Assembly (NCBI GenBank): GCA_910588035.1
Contig: CAJUPY010000020.1
Location: 1 to 40,621, forward strand
Direction: 5' to 3'
Source of the DNA: an uncultured Muribaculaceae bacterium
GTDB lineage: Bacteria; Bacteroidota; Bacteroidia; Bacteroidales; Muribaculaceae
Length of the DNA: 40,621 bases
Numbering within the stretch: the stretch's first letter is position 1; each line of letters opens with the position of its first letter. This document shows positions 1 to 8,764 of the stretch, one piece after another. The position numbers and the translations under genes were made by a program. Below the pieces are notes generated by a model, which was given only the letters and a program-made list of their open reading frames with translations, made no database searches and was not told the DNA's origin.

Positions 1-5
1 GTTCG

Positions 6-39
6 GTGACTGGAGTTCAGACGTGTGCTCTTCCGATCT
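6..39 (+). other. Illumina TruSeq read-2 adapter contamination
   Basis: Bases 6-39 match the 34-base TruSeq read-2/multiplexing adapter from its GTGACTGGAG start to its CTTCCGATCT end. This is not genomic DNA. It joins the chromosome at about base 40, in the middle of a GH28 reading frame, and creates a false C-terminus ending IGRAHV in that frame. Bases 1-5 may be index or primer remainder. Confidence 0.97.
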
Positions 40-880
40 TGCAGTCATCACCAGTGTCGAAATAGCATTTTTCGATCAAGACACCGTCACACGACTCCGG
101 ATCGCATCCGTCACCGTTAGGCCCGTCATTGATGAATTTCACATTTCTGACAACGACATTTTTGCAAAGCAACGGGTGCAACACCCAGAAAGGTGAACGC
201 AACAGGGTGACTCCCTCGACATAGACTCCGTCACATTGGTTGAATTGGACCAGTTGAGGTCTCAGTCTGTCGTCGGCAGTGAAAACACGTTTCCCGGCAG
301 GAATATTCTCCTCTGCCATTTTCAGTAACTGCGGCCTTGATGTCCGTTGGCTTGCGATTCCATCTTTCCAACCATATTTTGCTGCGCCACACCAGTGCCA
401 CCATGTCTCGAATTCTCCACCGCCGTCGACAGTGCCTTCGCCGGTAAGTCCGACATCGGTTGCTTTGAAGGCGTAAATGCAAGGTGATATATTCCGGCAG
501 TCTATTCCTTCCCAACGGGTCTCGACAACAGGATAAAGTTCAGGACGGTAGGCGAATTGCAATGTTGTGTTTCTGTCAATGACGAGATTTACGTGGCTCT
601 TTAGCTCAATGGCTCCCGTCAGATAGGTTCCGCCGCTGACAAGAACGCGCCCGCCGCCAAGTTTGGAACACTTTTCGATAGCGGCGTTAATTGCCCGTTG
701 ATTGGTCTCGGCAGTCGCTCCTGACGATGCTCCGAAATCTGTTGCAAGCAGCTCCCTGTCTGCGAACCTGACTGTTCTTATCGACTTTTCCACAGAGTGA
801 TATTCGTTTTCATTCCAATCCGTGGCCAATGCGGTCAATGAAAAAATTAGAAAGATGATAACAGATGTGACTTGTTTCAT
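40..880 (-). CDS. Glycoside hydrolase family 28 (polygalacturonase-like), 3' truncated by contig end
   Basis: N-terminal about 280 residues of a secreted pectin-type glycosidase that would hydrolyse galacturonan or rhamnogalacturonan linkages in the periplasm or at the surface. A signal peptide covers residues 1-19 (hydrophobic core ending LTALA). The parallel beta-helix is evident from repeated short hydrophobic turns, and the GH28 catalytic region is visible: NGDG with Asp257, then GDDC with Asp278-Asp279. A complete family member would go on for roughly 150-200 more residues with a conserved His and an R-x-K site. The frame appears to end in a stop at 17-19, but everything after residue 280 is adapter-encoded. 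It is divergent from lysC, with a possible TACTTTTG -7 element at 910-917. The exact substrate cannot be told. Confidence 0.9.
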
Positions 881-926
881 GATTGTCTGGTCGTTTTGCC
901 ATTATTCCGCAAAAGTAATCAAATTC

Positions 927-957
927 TTGCACCTGTCGGCCTAAATATTTAACTTTG
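927..957 (+). promoter_or_regulatory. Bacteroidota-type promoter of lysC
   Basis: TTG at 927-929 and TAACTTTG at 950-957, spaced by 20 bases, match the Bacteroidota primary sigma consensus. Transcription would start near 964, leaving a leader of only about 14 bases, too short for a lysine riboswitch. Confidence 0.75.
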
Positions 958-977
958 CACGTCAAAAACGTAAAGAA

Positions 978-2303
978 ATGAAGATATTGAAATTCGGCGG
1001 CACGTCGGTCGGAAGTGCCGGGCGCATTAAGAATGTCGCTGATCTGGTCAGTAAACGCGGACGCAATGTTATTGTTCTGTCGGCAATGTCGGGTACGACA
1101 AACACTCTTGTCGAGATTTCAGACTATCTGAAGTGTGGAAATATTGACGGGGCCAAGGAAACGGTCAATATGCTTGAGAAACGCTATCAACGCGTACTTG
1201 CCGAATTGTTTGATTCTGAAGAATATCGTCTCAGGGCCGAGAAGCGCATTGAACAGTCGCTTGCATTGATCAGATCGTTCACCCGTTCGTCATTCACGAC
1301 GGCCGAGAAAACGATTCTGGCACAGGGCGAACTGATGTCGACGGCTCTGATGTATGAGTATCTGCTTAGCCGGGGTGTGAAAGTCGTGATGCTTGATGCA
1401 CTTGAATTCATGAGAATAGACCGCAATGCCGAGCCTGAGATTCAATACATCAGAGATCGCATAATTCCGATGATGAACCGGCATGAGGATGCTGATCTCT
1501 ATCTGACGCAAGGCTATATATGCCGAAATGCCACCGGTGGTATCGACAATCTGCAACGGGGAGGATCAGATCTCACTGCCTCGTTGATAGGTGCGGCTGT
1601 TGAAGCTGAGGAGATCGAGATCTGGACCGATATCGACGGCATGCACAATAACGATCCGAGGTTTGTTGAAAAAACATCGCCTGTCGGTCATCTCCACTTT
1701 GAGGAAGCTGCCGAGCTGGCCTATTTTGGCGCGAAAATACTTCACCCGGCATGTGTCTTGCCTGCCAAACTTAACAATATACCGGTGAGACTTCTAAACA
1801 CAATGCAGCCTGATGCACCGGGAACTTTGATCGACAACAGCTACAAGCCGACACGTCAAGGCATAAAGGCAGTTGCGGCAAAAGACAATATAACTGCCAT
1901 TAGAATTAAAAGCGGCCGCATGTTGCTCGCATACGGATTTCTACATAAGGTGTTTGAGATATTCGAGACTTACCGCACTCCGATCGATATGATCGCGACT
2001 TCTGAGGTTGGTGTTTCTGTGACCATTGACTCAGACCGCAATTTGCAGGCGATTATCGACGACTTGAAGAAATTCGCCACAGTCACCGTCGATCGAGACA
2101 TGGTTATTATCTGTGTCGTAGGTGATCTTGACTGGCATAACGACGGACTCGAGGCCATAGCAATCGATGCTTTGCGTGACATTCCGGTCAGAATGATCTC
2201 TTATGGAGGCAGTGAACACAACATTTCGTTCCTTATCAGCCGCGATGATAAGACTCATGCGCTCAATGCTTTGAGCGAAAAACTATTCAATGCAAAATCA
2301 TGA
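978..2303 (+). CDS. lysC: Aspartate kinase (monofunctional, ACT-domain)
   Basis: ATP-dependent phosphorylation of L-aspartate, the first step of the aspartate-family pathway toward lysine, threonine and methionine. Its 441 residues fit the monofunctional aspartokinase III type. The amino acid kinase signature KFGGTSV lies at residues 5-11, and the substrate motif RGGSDLTA with the following WTDIDG segment lies in the middle. The last about 140 residues look like paired ACT domains, which in this family bind the feedback amino acid; lysine is the likely effector because lysA follows, but that is inference. There is no homoserine dehydrogenase fusion. The gene overlaps lysA by 4 bases (ATGA at 2300-2303), implying translational coupling. 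The start is supported by the promoter 20 bases upstream. Confidence 0.96.
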   Translation: MKILKFGGTSVGSAGRIKNVADLVSKRGRNVIVLSAMSGTTNTLVEISDYLKCGNIDGAKETVNMLEKRYQRVLAELFDSEEYRLRAEKRIEQSLALIRSFTRSSFTTAEKTILAQGELMSTALMYEYLLSRGVKVVMLDALEFMRIDRNAEPEIQYIRDRIIPMMNRHEDADLYLTQGYICRNATGGIDNLQRGGSDLTASLIGAAVEAEEIEIWTDIDGMHNNDPRFVEKTSPVGHLHFEEAAELAYFGAKILHPACVLPAKLNNIPVRLLNTMQPDAPGTLIDNSYKPTRQGIKAVAAKDNITAIRIKSGRMLLAYGFLHKVFEIFETYRTPIDMIATSEVGVSVTIDSDRNLQAIIDDLKKFATVTVDRDMVIICVVGDLDWHNDGLEAIAIDALRDIPVRMISYGGSEHNISFLISRDDKTHALNALSEKLFNAKS

Positions 2304-3457
2304 TTTTACCAGTTGATTTCTCTTCGGTCAAGACACCGTGCTATTTCTATGACATGGATCTGCTTTCTGCCACTCTCGATGAAATCGAGCGTTGCTCGGG
2401 AAGATCCCGACGGTTCAGTGTTCACTACGCACTTAAGGCAAACTCCGAACGTCAGATTGTCGAGGAGATTGCCAAGCGTGGTTTTGGAGCCGACTGTGTC
2501 AGCATAGGTGAAGTACTTCATGCGATTTCGTGTGGTGTACCTGCCTCAAAGATCGTTTATGCGGGCGTCGGAAAAACCGACAGCGAGATAGAGCAGGCGA
2601 TCAGACTCGGAATCGCATGCTTCAACATCGAGTCGCTTGAGGAGATCGCTATCATTGATGAGATCGCGTCAAAACTCGGGTGCAGACCGAATGTCGCACT
2701 GAGAATAAACCCCGACATTGATGCCCACACCCACCACTACATCACGACAGGACTTGCAGAAAACAAATTCGGTATCGACATGCGGCTTCTTGACCGTGCC
2801 GTCGAGATGACACTTGGTTCGAAGTCGGTCAATCTGATCGGCTTCCATTTCCACATCGGTAGCCAGATTCTGACAATGGTACCATTTCAGTTGCTGTCGG
2901 TGCGTGTCAATTCGTTGCTTGACGATGTTGAACGTAAATTCAAATTCAAACCGACATACGTCAATATCGGAGGAGGACTCGGCATTGACTATGATGATCC
3001 CGACAAGACGCCGATAGCCGATTTTGAAGGTTTCTTCTCGACTTTCGAACGCGAATTTTCTTCAAGACCCGATCTGACAATCCATTGTGAACTCGGGCGC
3101 TCTGTTGTGGCTCAGTGTGGCACATTGTTGACGAGAGTCTTATATGTCAAAGAGGGGCTTGAGAAGAAATTTGCAATTGTTGACGCAGGAATGAATAATC
3201 TGATCCGCCCGGCTCTTTATCAGGCAGTTCACAAAATCGAGAACCTCACGTCACGGTCTCAGGAAAATGTCCGATACGATGTCGTCGGACCGATTTGTGA
3301 ATCGTCAGATACGTTCGGTGAGAACCTTCTGCTTGCAGAGACGAGGCGTGGCGACATGCTTGCTGTAAGATCGGCAGGTGCATACGGGCAGTCAATGGCT
3401 TCGGCCTACAACATGAGACCCGAAGCTTCTCGAATTTTTTTCAGTCAGTATCAATAA
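2300..3457 (+). CDS. lysA: Diaminopimelate decarboxylase
   Basis: PLP-dependent decarboxylation of meso-diaminopimelate to L-lysine, the last step of lysine synthesis, in the cytoplasm. The 385-residue protein has the fold-type III alanine-racemase-like barrel with the PLP lysine in HYALKAN (Lys46), the HIGSQI loop, the glycine-rich phosphate site NIGGGLGIDY, the CESSDTFGEN active-site motif and the GAYGQSMASAYN segment near the C-terminus. Length is slightly short but complete for the family. It sits between aspartate kinase, with a 4-base overlap, and nadC, 17 bases on, so first and last lysine pathway enzymes are co-expressed. Confidence 0.96.
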   Translation: MILPVDFSSVKTPCYFYDMDLLSATLDEIERCSGRSRRFSVHYALKANSERQIVEEIAKRGFGADCVSIGEVLHAISCGVPASKIVYAGVGKTDSEIEQAIRLGIACFNIESLEEIAIIDEIASKLGCRPNVALRINPDIDAHTHHYITTGLAENKFGIDMRLLDRAVEMTLGSKSVNLIGFHFHIGSQILTMVPFQLLSVRVNSLLDDVERKFKFKPTYVNIGGGLGIDYDDPDKTPIADFEGFFSTFEREFSSRPDLTIHCELGRSVVAQCGTLLTRVLYVKEGLEKKFAIVDAGMNNLIRPALYQAVHKIENLTSRSQENVRYDVVGPICESSDTFGENLLLAETRRGDMLAVRSAGAYGQSMASAYNMRPEASRIFFSQYQ

Positions 3458-3474
3458 CTCAACAATAACTTAAA

Positions 3475-4320
3475 ATGAAAACCCGCGACGAACTAATAGA
3501 CGATCTGATCACTCTGGCTTTTGCCGAAGATATCGGTGACGGTGATCACACTACCCTCAGCACTATTCCGGCCGACGAAACCGGCCGCCAGCATCTGCTC
3601 ATCAAACAACCTGGCATTTTGGCCGGTGTTGAGATTGCACGCAAGGTGTTTGAAAAATTTGACCCTTCATTGAAAATGACTGTTTTCATCAAAGATGGTG
3701 AGACAGTCAAACCGGGCGACATTGCTTTTGTGGTGGAGGGGCCTGTCAGATCTCTTTTGCAGACTGAACGCACTATGTTGAACATAATGCAGCGCATGAG
3801 CGGAATAGCGACAACCACCCATGAGTATCAGAGTCGCCTCGCCGGCCTCAAGACCAAGGTGCTCGACACCCGAAAGACAACGCCGGGTATGAGAATGCTT
3901 GAGAAAGAGGCTGTCAAAATCGGTGGTGGAGAAAATCACCGCATTGGCCTTTTTGACATGATTCTGATAAAAGACAACCATGTCGATTTTGCCGGAGGAA
4001 TTCCTCAGGCGGTCAAGGCTGCGAAAGACTATTGCAAGTCAACAGGTCGTGACCTGAAGATCGAAGTGGAAGTGAGAAATACTGAAGAGATCAATCAGGC
4101 ACTTGAAGCAGGCGTAGATCGCATCATGCTTGACAATTTCACTCCCGAAAGAACCAAGGAAGCGGTCGAATTGATCGCCGGTCGAACCGAGATAGAATCT
4201 TCAGGCGGTATTACGATCGACACTCTACGTCAGTATGGTGAGGCAGGTGTTGACTATATCTCAGTCGGTGCGTTGACCCATTCGGTCAAAGGTCTTGACA
4301 TGAGTTTCAAAGCTTGCTGA
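3475..4320 (+). CDS. nadC: Nicotinate-nucleotide pyrophosphorylase (carboxylating)
   Basis: Converts quinolinate and PRPP to nicotinate mononucleotide, CO2 and PPi in de novo NAD synthesis. The 281-residue protein has the quinolinate phosphoribosyltransferase N-terminal alpha/beta domain and a C-terminal barrel with the hallmark string DTRKTTPGMR, then GGGENHRIGL and LIKDNH, and late motifs IEVEV, MLDNF and SSGGI. It is 17 bases downstream of lysA and probably the last gene of that operon, since a strong hairpin follows. The link to lysine genes may only reflect the shared aspartate precursor, because quinolinate is also made from aspartate. Confidence 0.95.
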   Translation: MKTRDELIDDLITLAFAEDIGDGDHTTLSTIPADETGRQHLLIKQPGILAGVEIARKVFEKFDPSLKMTVFIKDGETVKPGDIAFVVEGPVRSLLQTERTMLNIMQRMSGIATTTHEYQSRLAGLKTKVLDTRKTTPGMRMLEKEAVKIGGGENHRIGLFDMILIKDNHVDFAGGIPQAVKAAKDYCKSTGRDLKIEVEVRNTEEINQALEAGVDRIMLDNFTPERTKEAVELIAGRTEIESSGGITIDTLRQYGEAGVDYISVGALTHSVKGLDMSFKAC

Positions 4321-4338
4321 TAACTCTGTCTATGATAA

Positions 4339-4384
4339 AAATCAAGGGTGAGGAAATCTCGTTTGATTTCCTCACCCTTGATTT
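4339..4384. terminator. Bidirectional rho-independent terminator between nadC and the PurF-like gene
   Basis: Perfect 20-bp inverted repeat at 4339-4358 and 4365-4384 with a 6-base loop. The arms end in AAAT/ATTT, giving U-rich ends on both strands. It separates convergent nadC and the amidophosphoribosyltransferase gene. Confidence 0.85.
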
Positions 4385-4397
4385 GTAAGTAGGCCGG

Positions 4398-6278
4398 TTA
4401 CCGTCGGTCAGCGTGTCCTTCAAAAAAGTTCACATAGGCACGGTTGACCAGAACTGTTCCGCCGGGAGTTGGGTAGTCGCCGGTGAAATACCAGTCGCCG
4501 GGACAGTCTGGGATTGCACGGTGCAGTCCGTCGACACTTTGATAGACAATCTTGACTTTGGCCGATGTGCCTTCAGGAGTCAGCATATCGGCGATTTTTG
4601 CCGAGATCTCTCTGTCGGTAAACGGTTCGTAAATTGCTTTGACCACGTTTACCTGCTCAGTTGGTTTAAGTTTGAGCTGGGTCTTGGCCTGCTCATATAC
4701 CTCGAGAAGTAAATCTTCCCGGCCATTTTCCTTAAGCAGGGCCACGGCAGCCCTGAATGCTATGAACTCTCCGAGACGAGACATGTCGATGCCGTAGTAG
4801 TCGGGATAGCGCACCTGCGGAGCCGACGACACGATAATGATCTCTGCCGGGTGCAGCCGATCGAGCATTCTTAATATAGATTGCTTCAGGGTGGTGCCTC
4901 TGACAATCGAATCGTCGATTACAACGAGTTTGTCCTCACCGTTTCTGATACACCCGTATGTGACGTCATAGACGTGTGCCGCCAGATCATTGCGTGAGCT
5001 GCCTTCAGCGATGAATGTTCTCAGTTTGATATCTTTGATCGCGATTTTCTCTACACGCAGTTTGCGCTTCATTATCGCGGTCAGAGTCTCGCTGTCAAGC
5101 TGGCGGTCTGCCTGTAACTTGAGTATCTCGTCGCGTTTCTGACGGTCAAGAACTTTCTCGAAACCTTCGACAAGTCCGATAAAAGCGACCTCGGCAGTGT
5201 TGGGAATGAATGACATGACGACTTTCGACAAATCGTCTCCGGTTGCCTCGATAATGTCATTGACAAGGTTGTGTCCCAATGCTTTGCGTTCGCGATAGAT
5301 GTCGGCATCGCTACCACGTGAAAAGTATATGCGTTCAAACGAGCAACGTTTGTTCTCACCTTGATCCATGATGCGCGACAGAGACAGTTCTCCCGATTTG
5401 TTTACAGTCAGGGCGGTGCCAGGAGTGAGTTCCTTGACTTGAGAACGGGCAACGTTAAGGCAGGTCTGTATTACTGGCCGTTCAGAGGCGACAACCACGA
5501 TTTCGTCATCGACATAGTAAAATGCAGGTCGAATTCCATTTGGGTCTCTGAGCGCGAACATATCACCCGAACCGGTTGCCCCACAGATAACATAACCACC
5601 GTCCCACTGTGGGGCCGTCGATCTCAACACTTCAGTGATGTCAAGTTCTTTTTCGATTTCATATGTCAGCTGCGGTTCCTCGAAACGGTCACGCAAGTTG
5701 TGATAGACACGCCGGTTTTCTTTGTCGAGTTCGTATCCCAATTGTTCGAGCAATACAACCGTGTCACTATAGATGCGGGGGTGTTGACCCTGCTTGACAA
5801 TTGTATCGAATATCTCGCCGACATTGGTCATGTTGAAGTTGCCGCACAACAGCAGATTACGCGACCGCCAGTTGTTTCTCCTCAGAAAAGGATGGACATA
5901 AGAGAGCCCGCTTTTGCCTGTGGTGCTGTAGCGGAGGTGGCCCATGTATATTTCGCCGATGAACGGGGTGAAAGCTTCGGCCGATTCCACAGGCTTCTCA
6001 TCAGCTCCTTTGGTGCGTGCCGCGATATTTCCGAAAATCTCGGTGATAGCACCTGACCCGAGGGCACGTTCGCGGAAAACATACTCATTGCCCGGAGTAG
6101 CATTTAGTTTTATGACACCGACTCCGGCACCTTCCTGCCCCCGGTTGTGCTGTTTCTCCATCATAAGATAGAGAAGGTTCAGCCCGTAGCAGCAGGTGCC
6201 GTACTTCTTTTTGTAGTATTCAATAGGTTTGAGGAGGCGGATCATCGCCACCCCGCACTCATGTTTGAGTTGTTCCAT
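4398..6278 (-). CDS. purF: Amidophosphoribosyltransferase, long Bacteroidota-type PurF homologue
   Basis: Class II glutamine amidotransferase fused to a type I phosphoribosyltransferase, predicted to make 5-phosphoribosylamine from PRPP and glutamine, the first step of purine synthesis. The nucleophile is probably Cys8 after a 7-residue propeptide (HECGVAM). QHNRGQEGAG and YMGHLRYST mark the glutaminase domain, and the PRPP loop VVIDDSIVRGTT lies at residues 452-463. At 626 residues it is over 100 longer than standard PurF (about 470-510), with an insert near residues 370-420 and a C-terminal extension. The usual HNG oxyanion motif reads CGNFNMTN, so Gly is replaced by Phe. It follows glutamine synthetase by 3 bases. 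It could be a paralogue rather than the only PurF. Confidence 0.85.
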   Translation of the reverse strand: MEQLKHECGVAMIRLLKPIEYYKKKYGTCCYGLNLLYLMMEKQHNRGQEGAGVGVIKLNATPGNEYVFRERALGSGAITEIFGNIAARTKGADEKPVESAEAFTPFIGEIYMGHLRYSTTGKSGLSYVHPFLRRNNWRSRNLLLCGNFNMTNVGEIFDTIVKQGQHPRIYSDTVVLLEQLGYELDKENRRVYHNLRDRFEEPQLTYEIEKELDITEVLRSTAPQWDGGYVICGATGSGDMFALRDPNGIRPAFYYVDDEIVVVASERPVIQTCLNVARSQVKELTPGTALTVNKSGELSLSRIMDQGENKRCSFERIYFSRGSDADIYRERKALGHNLVNDIIEATGDDLSKVVMSFIPNTAEVAFIGLVEGFEKVLDRQKRDEILKLQADRQLDSETLTAIMKRKLRVEKIAIKDIKLRTFIAEGSSRNDLAAHVYDVTYGCIRNGEDKLVVIDDSIVRGTTLKQSILRMLDRLHPAEIIIVSSAPQVRYPDYYGIDMSRLGEFIAFRAAVALLKENGREDLLLEVYEQAKTQLKLKPTEQVNVVKAIYEPFTDREISAKIADMLTPEGTSAKVKIVYQSVDGLHRAIPDCPGDWYFTGDYPTPGGTVLVNRAYVNFFEGHADRR

Positions 6279-6281
6279 CGT

Positions 6282-8471
6282 TTATCTGATGAACAGAAGT
6301 TCGCGGTATTTTGGCAGAGGCCACATCTCGTTGTCGACAAGCAACTCGAGCTTGTCAATGTGATAACGTATCACCTCCATTGACGGAACGACTGAGTCGT
6401 GGTATGCGATCGCTTTCTCACGTTCAGATGTGATGCGGTTGGCTACTTTCCGTGCTTCCACCATTTTGTCGGTTTCTTCTTTGATCACCGACATGTGCTC
6501 TGAGATTTTCTCGATTGTAGAGAGGTCTTGAGCAATGATTTTCGATGCTTTCTGTTCGGTGAAAAGGCTCTTGATCTTGACGAGGTTATCGACAAGAATC
6601 GACTGATAGCGAGTGGCAACGGGAATCACATGGTTGATTGCGAGATCTCCCAGAACGCGTGCCTCGATCTGAATTTTTTTTGTATACATCTCCCATTTGA
6701 CTTCGTTGCGTGCTTCAAGCTCGATGCGCGACAATACCCCCGTTCGTCCAAACATCTCTATAGACTCTTTGCTAAGGTAGGCGTCGAAAATTTTAGGAAC
6801 AGAAGTCTCGCAGTCGAGTCCGCGGCGTTTGGCCTCGGCTTTCCATTCGTCGCTGTACCCGTTACCGTCGAAATGGATCGCTTTAGATTCCCTGATCAGA
6901 ATTCTGATCTCCTCAAGCAGTGCCTGGCGCAGGTTCTCGCCCGCTTCAAGACGTCGGTCGACTTTGTTTTTGAAGTCGTTCAGCTGATCGGCGACAGCCG
7001 CATTGAGTGCAAGCATGGCCGAGGCGCAGTTTGCCGAAGAACCTACAGCTCTGAATTCAAATCTGTTTCCGGTGAATGCGAACGGCGATGTGCGGTTGCG
7101 GTCAGTGTTGTCGATAAGAAGTTCAGGTATCTGCGACAGCCCGACCGTGATCTCTTCTTTGACGGCAAGGTCATTGAGTTGTGCGTCGGTGCTGTTTTCA
7201 AGACGGTCGAGAATAGAGGCGAGTTGTGAGCCGGTGAAAATAGATATGATCGCCGGAGGGGCCTCGTTCGCTCCCAGTCGGTGGGCATTGGTCGCCGATG
7301 ATATTGAGGCTTTAAGCAGACCGTTATGGCGGTTGACGGCTGCCATGGCGTTGACGACAAATGTGATGAACTGCAGATTGTCTTTGGGCGTTTTACCGGG
7401 TGCGAACAGCAATACGCCTTTGTCGGTTCCGAGGCTCCAGTTGTTGTGTTTTCCCGATCCGTTGATGCCTGCGAACGGCTTTTCGTGGAGCAGCACGCGG
7501 AAGTTATGGCGGCGCGCGACCTCTGCCATGAGTGACATCAGCAAAAGGTTGTGGTCATTGGCGAGGTTGGTCTCCTCAAATATCGGAGCAAGTTCGAACT
7601 GGTTGGGCGCAACCTCGTTGTGGCGGGTCTTGGCCGGAATGCCGAGTTTGTGACATTCGATTTCGAGATCGAGCATGAATGCCTCGACACGCGACGGTAT
7701 TGCTCCGAAATAGTGGTCTTCAAGTTGCTGGTTTTTGGCACTTTCGTGGCCCATGAGTGTGCGTCCGGTCAACGCTAAGTCGGGACGTGCCGAATAGAGA
7801 GCCTCATCGACAAGAAAATACTCCTGCTCCCAACCGAGATATGAAATGACATGTTTCACTTCCTGATCGAAATAGCGTGCGACCGCGGTTCCAGCCTTGT
7901 CTACAGCATTCAGTGCACGTAGAAGAGGAGTCTTGTAGTCGAGCGATTCGCCGGTATATGAAATGAAGATTGTAGGAATACACAGCGTGTTGTCGAGAAT
8001 GAATGCCGGCGATGAGATGTCCCATGCCGAATATCCGCGTGCTTCAAACGTGTTTCTTATGCCACCGTTGGGGAAGCTTGACGCATCGGGTTCTTGCTGA
8101 ACCAGGAGTTTGCCGCTGAATTCTTCAACCACACCTCCTTTACCGTCATGTTCGATAAAAGCATCGTGTTTCTCGGCTGTACCGTCGGTCAAGGGGTGGA
8201 ACCAGTGTGAGTAGTGGCGGGCACCGTTGTCAATGGCCCAGCGGCGCATTCCTTCTGCAACAGAGTCTGCCAATGCGCGTGATAACGGTTCTTTGTTATC
8301 AATCGCATAAACCAGTGCCTCATAGGTTTTCTTAGGCAGGTATTCATACATCTTCTTGCGGTTGAAGACATATTTACCGTAGTATTCCTCAGGACGTTCC
8401 GACGGAATTTCAACGGGAATCGCCTTGCGGTCGAATGCTTCCTCGACTACCTTAAATCTCAATTTTGACAT
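6282..8471 (-). CDS. glnN: Glutamine synthetase type III
   Basis: ATP-dependent ligation of ammonia to glutamate in the cytoplasm. The 729-residue length and the N-terminal motif SHWFHPLTDGTAEKHDAF identify the GSIII family found in Bacteroides and some cyanobacteria, not the 470-residue GSI. The catalytic-domain string GINGSGKHNNWSLG, the NRTSPFAF segment and the ligand-bearing EQEYFLVD strand are present. The long C-terminal helical region is typical of GSIII dodecamers. It has its own promoter about 190 bases upstream and runs with only 3 bases of spacing into the glutamine-using PurF-like gene, so glutamine production and use are coupled. The start sits at MSKLRFKVVEEAF, matching family N-termini. 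Confidence 0.95.
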   Translation of the reverse strand: MSKLRFKVVEEAFDRKAIPVEIPSERPEEYYGKYVFNRKKMYEYLPKKTYEALVYAIDNKEPLSRALADSVAEGMRRWAIDNGARHYSHWFHPLTDGTAEKHDAFIEHDGKGGVVEEFSGKLLVQQEPDASSFPNGGIRNTFEARGYSAWDISSPAFILDNTLCIPTIFISYTGESLDYKTPLLRALNAVDKAGTAVARYFDQEVKHVISYLGWEQEYFLVDEALYSARPDLALTGRTLMGHESAKNQQLEDHYFGAIPSRVEAFMLDLEIECHKLGIPAKTRHNEVAPNQFELAPIFEETNLANDHNLLLMSLMAEVARRHNFRVLLHEKPFAGINGSGKHNNWSLGTDKGVLLFAPGKTPKDNLQFITFVVNAMAAVNRHNGLLKASISSATNAHRLGANEAPPAIISIFTGSQLASILDRLENSTDAQLNDLAVKEEITVGLSQIPELLIDNTDRNRTSPFAFTGNRFEFRAVGSSANCASAMLALNAAVADQLNDFKNKVDRRLEAGENLRQALLEEIRILIRESKAIHFDGNGYSDEWKAEAKRRGLDCETSVPKIFDAYLSKESIEMFGRTGVLSRIELEARNEVKWEMYTKKIQIEARVLGDLAINHVIPVATRYQSILVDNLVKIKSLFTEQKASKIIAQDLSTIEKISEHMSVIKEETDKMVEARKVANRITSEREKAIAYHDSVVPSMEVIRYHIDKLELLVDNEMWPLPKYRELLFIR

Positions 8472-8525
8472 AAGAAATTGTATTATTATATATGAAATGA
8501 GAGTTTATTCTTTTTGAAAATAGAA

Positions 8526-8548
8526 ACGCCCGACTGAGAATCGGGCGT
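8526..8548 (-). promoter_or_regulatory. Leader hairpin upstream of glutamine synthetase
   Basis: Perfect 8-bp stem (ACGCCCGA and TCGGGCGT) with a 7-base loop inside the roughly 190-base leader. On the minus strand it is followed by a U-rich stretch (TTTCTATTTTC), so it could act as an attenuator or a stabilising 5' hairpin. The function is inferred only. Confidence 0.45.
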
Positions 8549-8663
8549 AGACGGTGAGAGATGATGACAACCGGTGACTCAATCGGGTTGAGACAATTGA
8601 AATTGTTTGGCTTTATAAACAATCGGTTTCCCATCGGTTACACTGTTTGTCGTTTCGATGACG

Positions 8664-8692
8664 CAAAGTTACTAATTCTTTTCAATATACAA
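8664..8692 (-). promoter_or_regulatory. Promoter of the glutamine synthetase operon
   Basis: On the minus strand TTG (8690-8692) and TAACTTTG (8664-8671), spaced by 18 bases, match the Bacteroidota consensus. The predicted start near 8657 leaves a leader of about 185 bases before the start codon at 8471. Confidence 0.7.
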
Positions 8693-8703
8693 CCATTGTG
8701 GTG

Positions 8704-8732
8704 AAAAAAAAGAGACGCACCTTTTGGGTGCG
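8704..8732 (-). terminator. Rho-independent terminator of the lipoprotein gene
   Basis: Stem CGCACC/GGTGCG (8716-8721 with 8727-8732). On the minus strand it is followed within 4 bases by eight consecutive T (8704-8711). It lies about 30 bases past the stop codon at 8765. Confidence 0.8.
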
Positions 8733-8764
8733 CCTCCAAAAATCATGATTGACAGGCCTGTGCT

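Noticed and set aside
17..57. Natural C-terminus of the first protein (ending IGRAHV)
   Set aside because: It is translated from adapter sequence; a complete GH28 enzyme continues well past the GDDC motif.
957..978. Lysine riboswitch before the lysC operon
   Set aside because: The promoter leaves a leader of only about 14 bases.
5361..7653. Long plus-strand open frames opposite the PurF-like and glutamine synthetase genes (up to about 233 codons)
   Set aside because: They lie fully antisense to genes with strong family motifs, have no recognisable domain and look like codon-bias shadows. The same holds for 18962-19570 opposite the kinase.
8452..8634. Possible 60-residue leader peptide upstream of glutamine synthetase
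   Set aside because: It runs through the leader hairpin and overlaps the glutamine synthetase start, with no amino acid bias or attenuator layout that would support translation.
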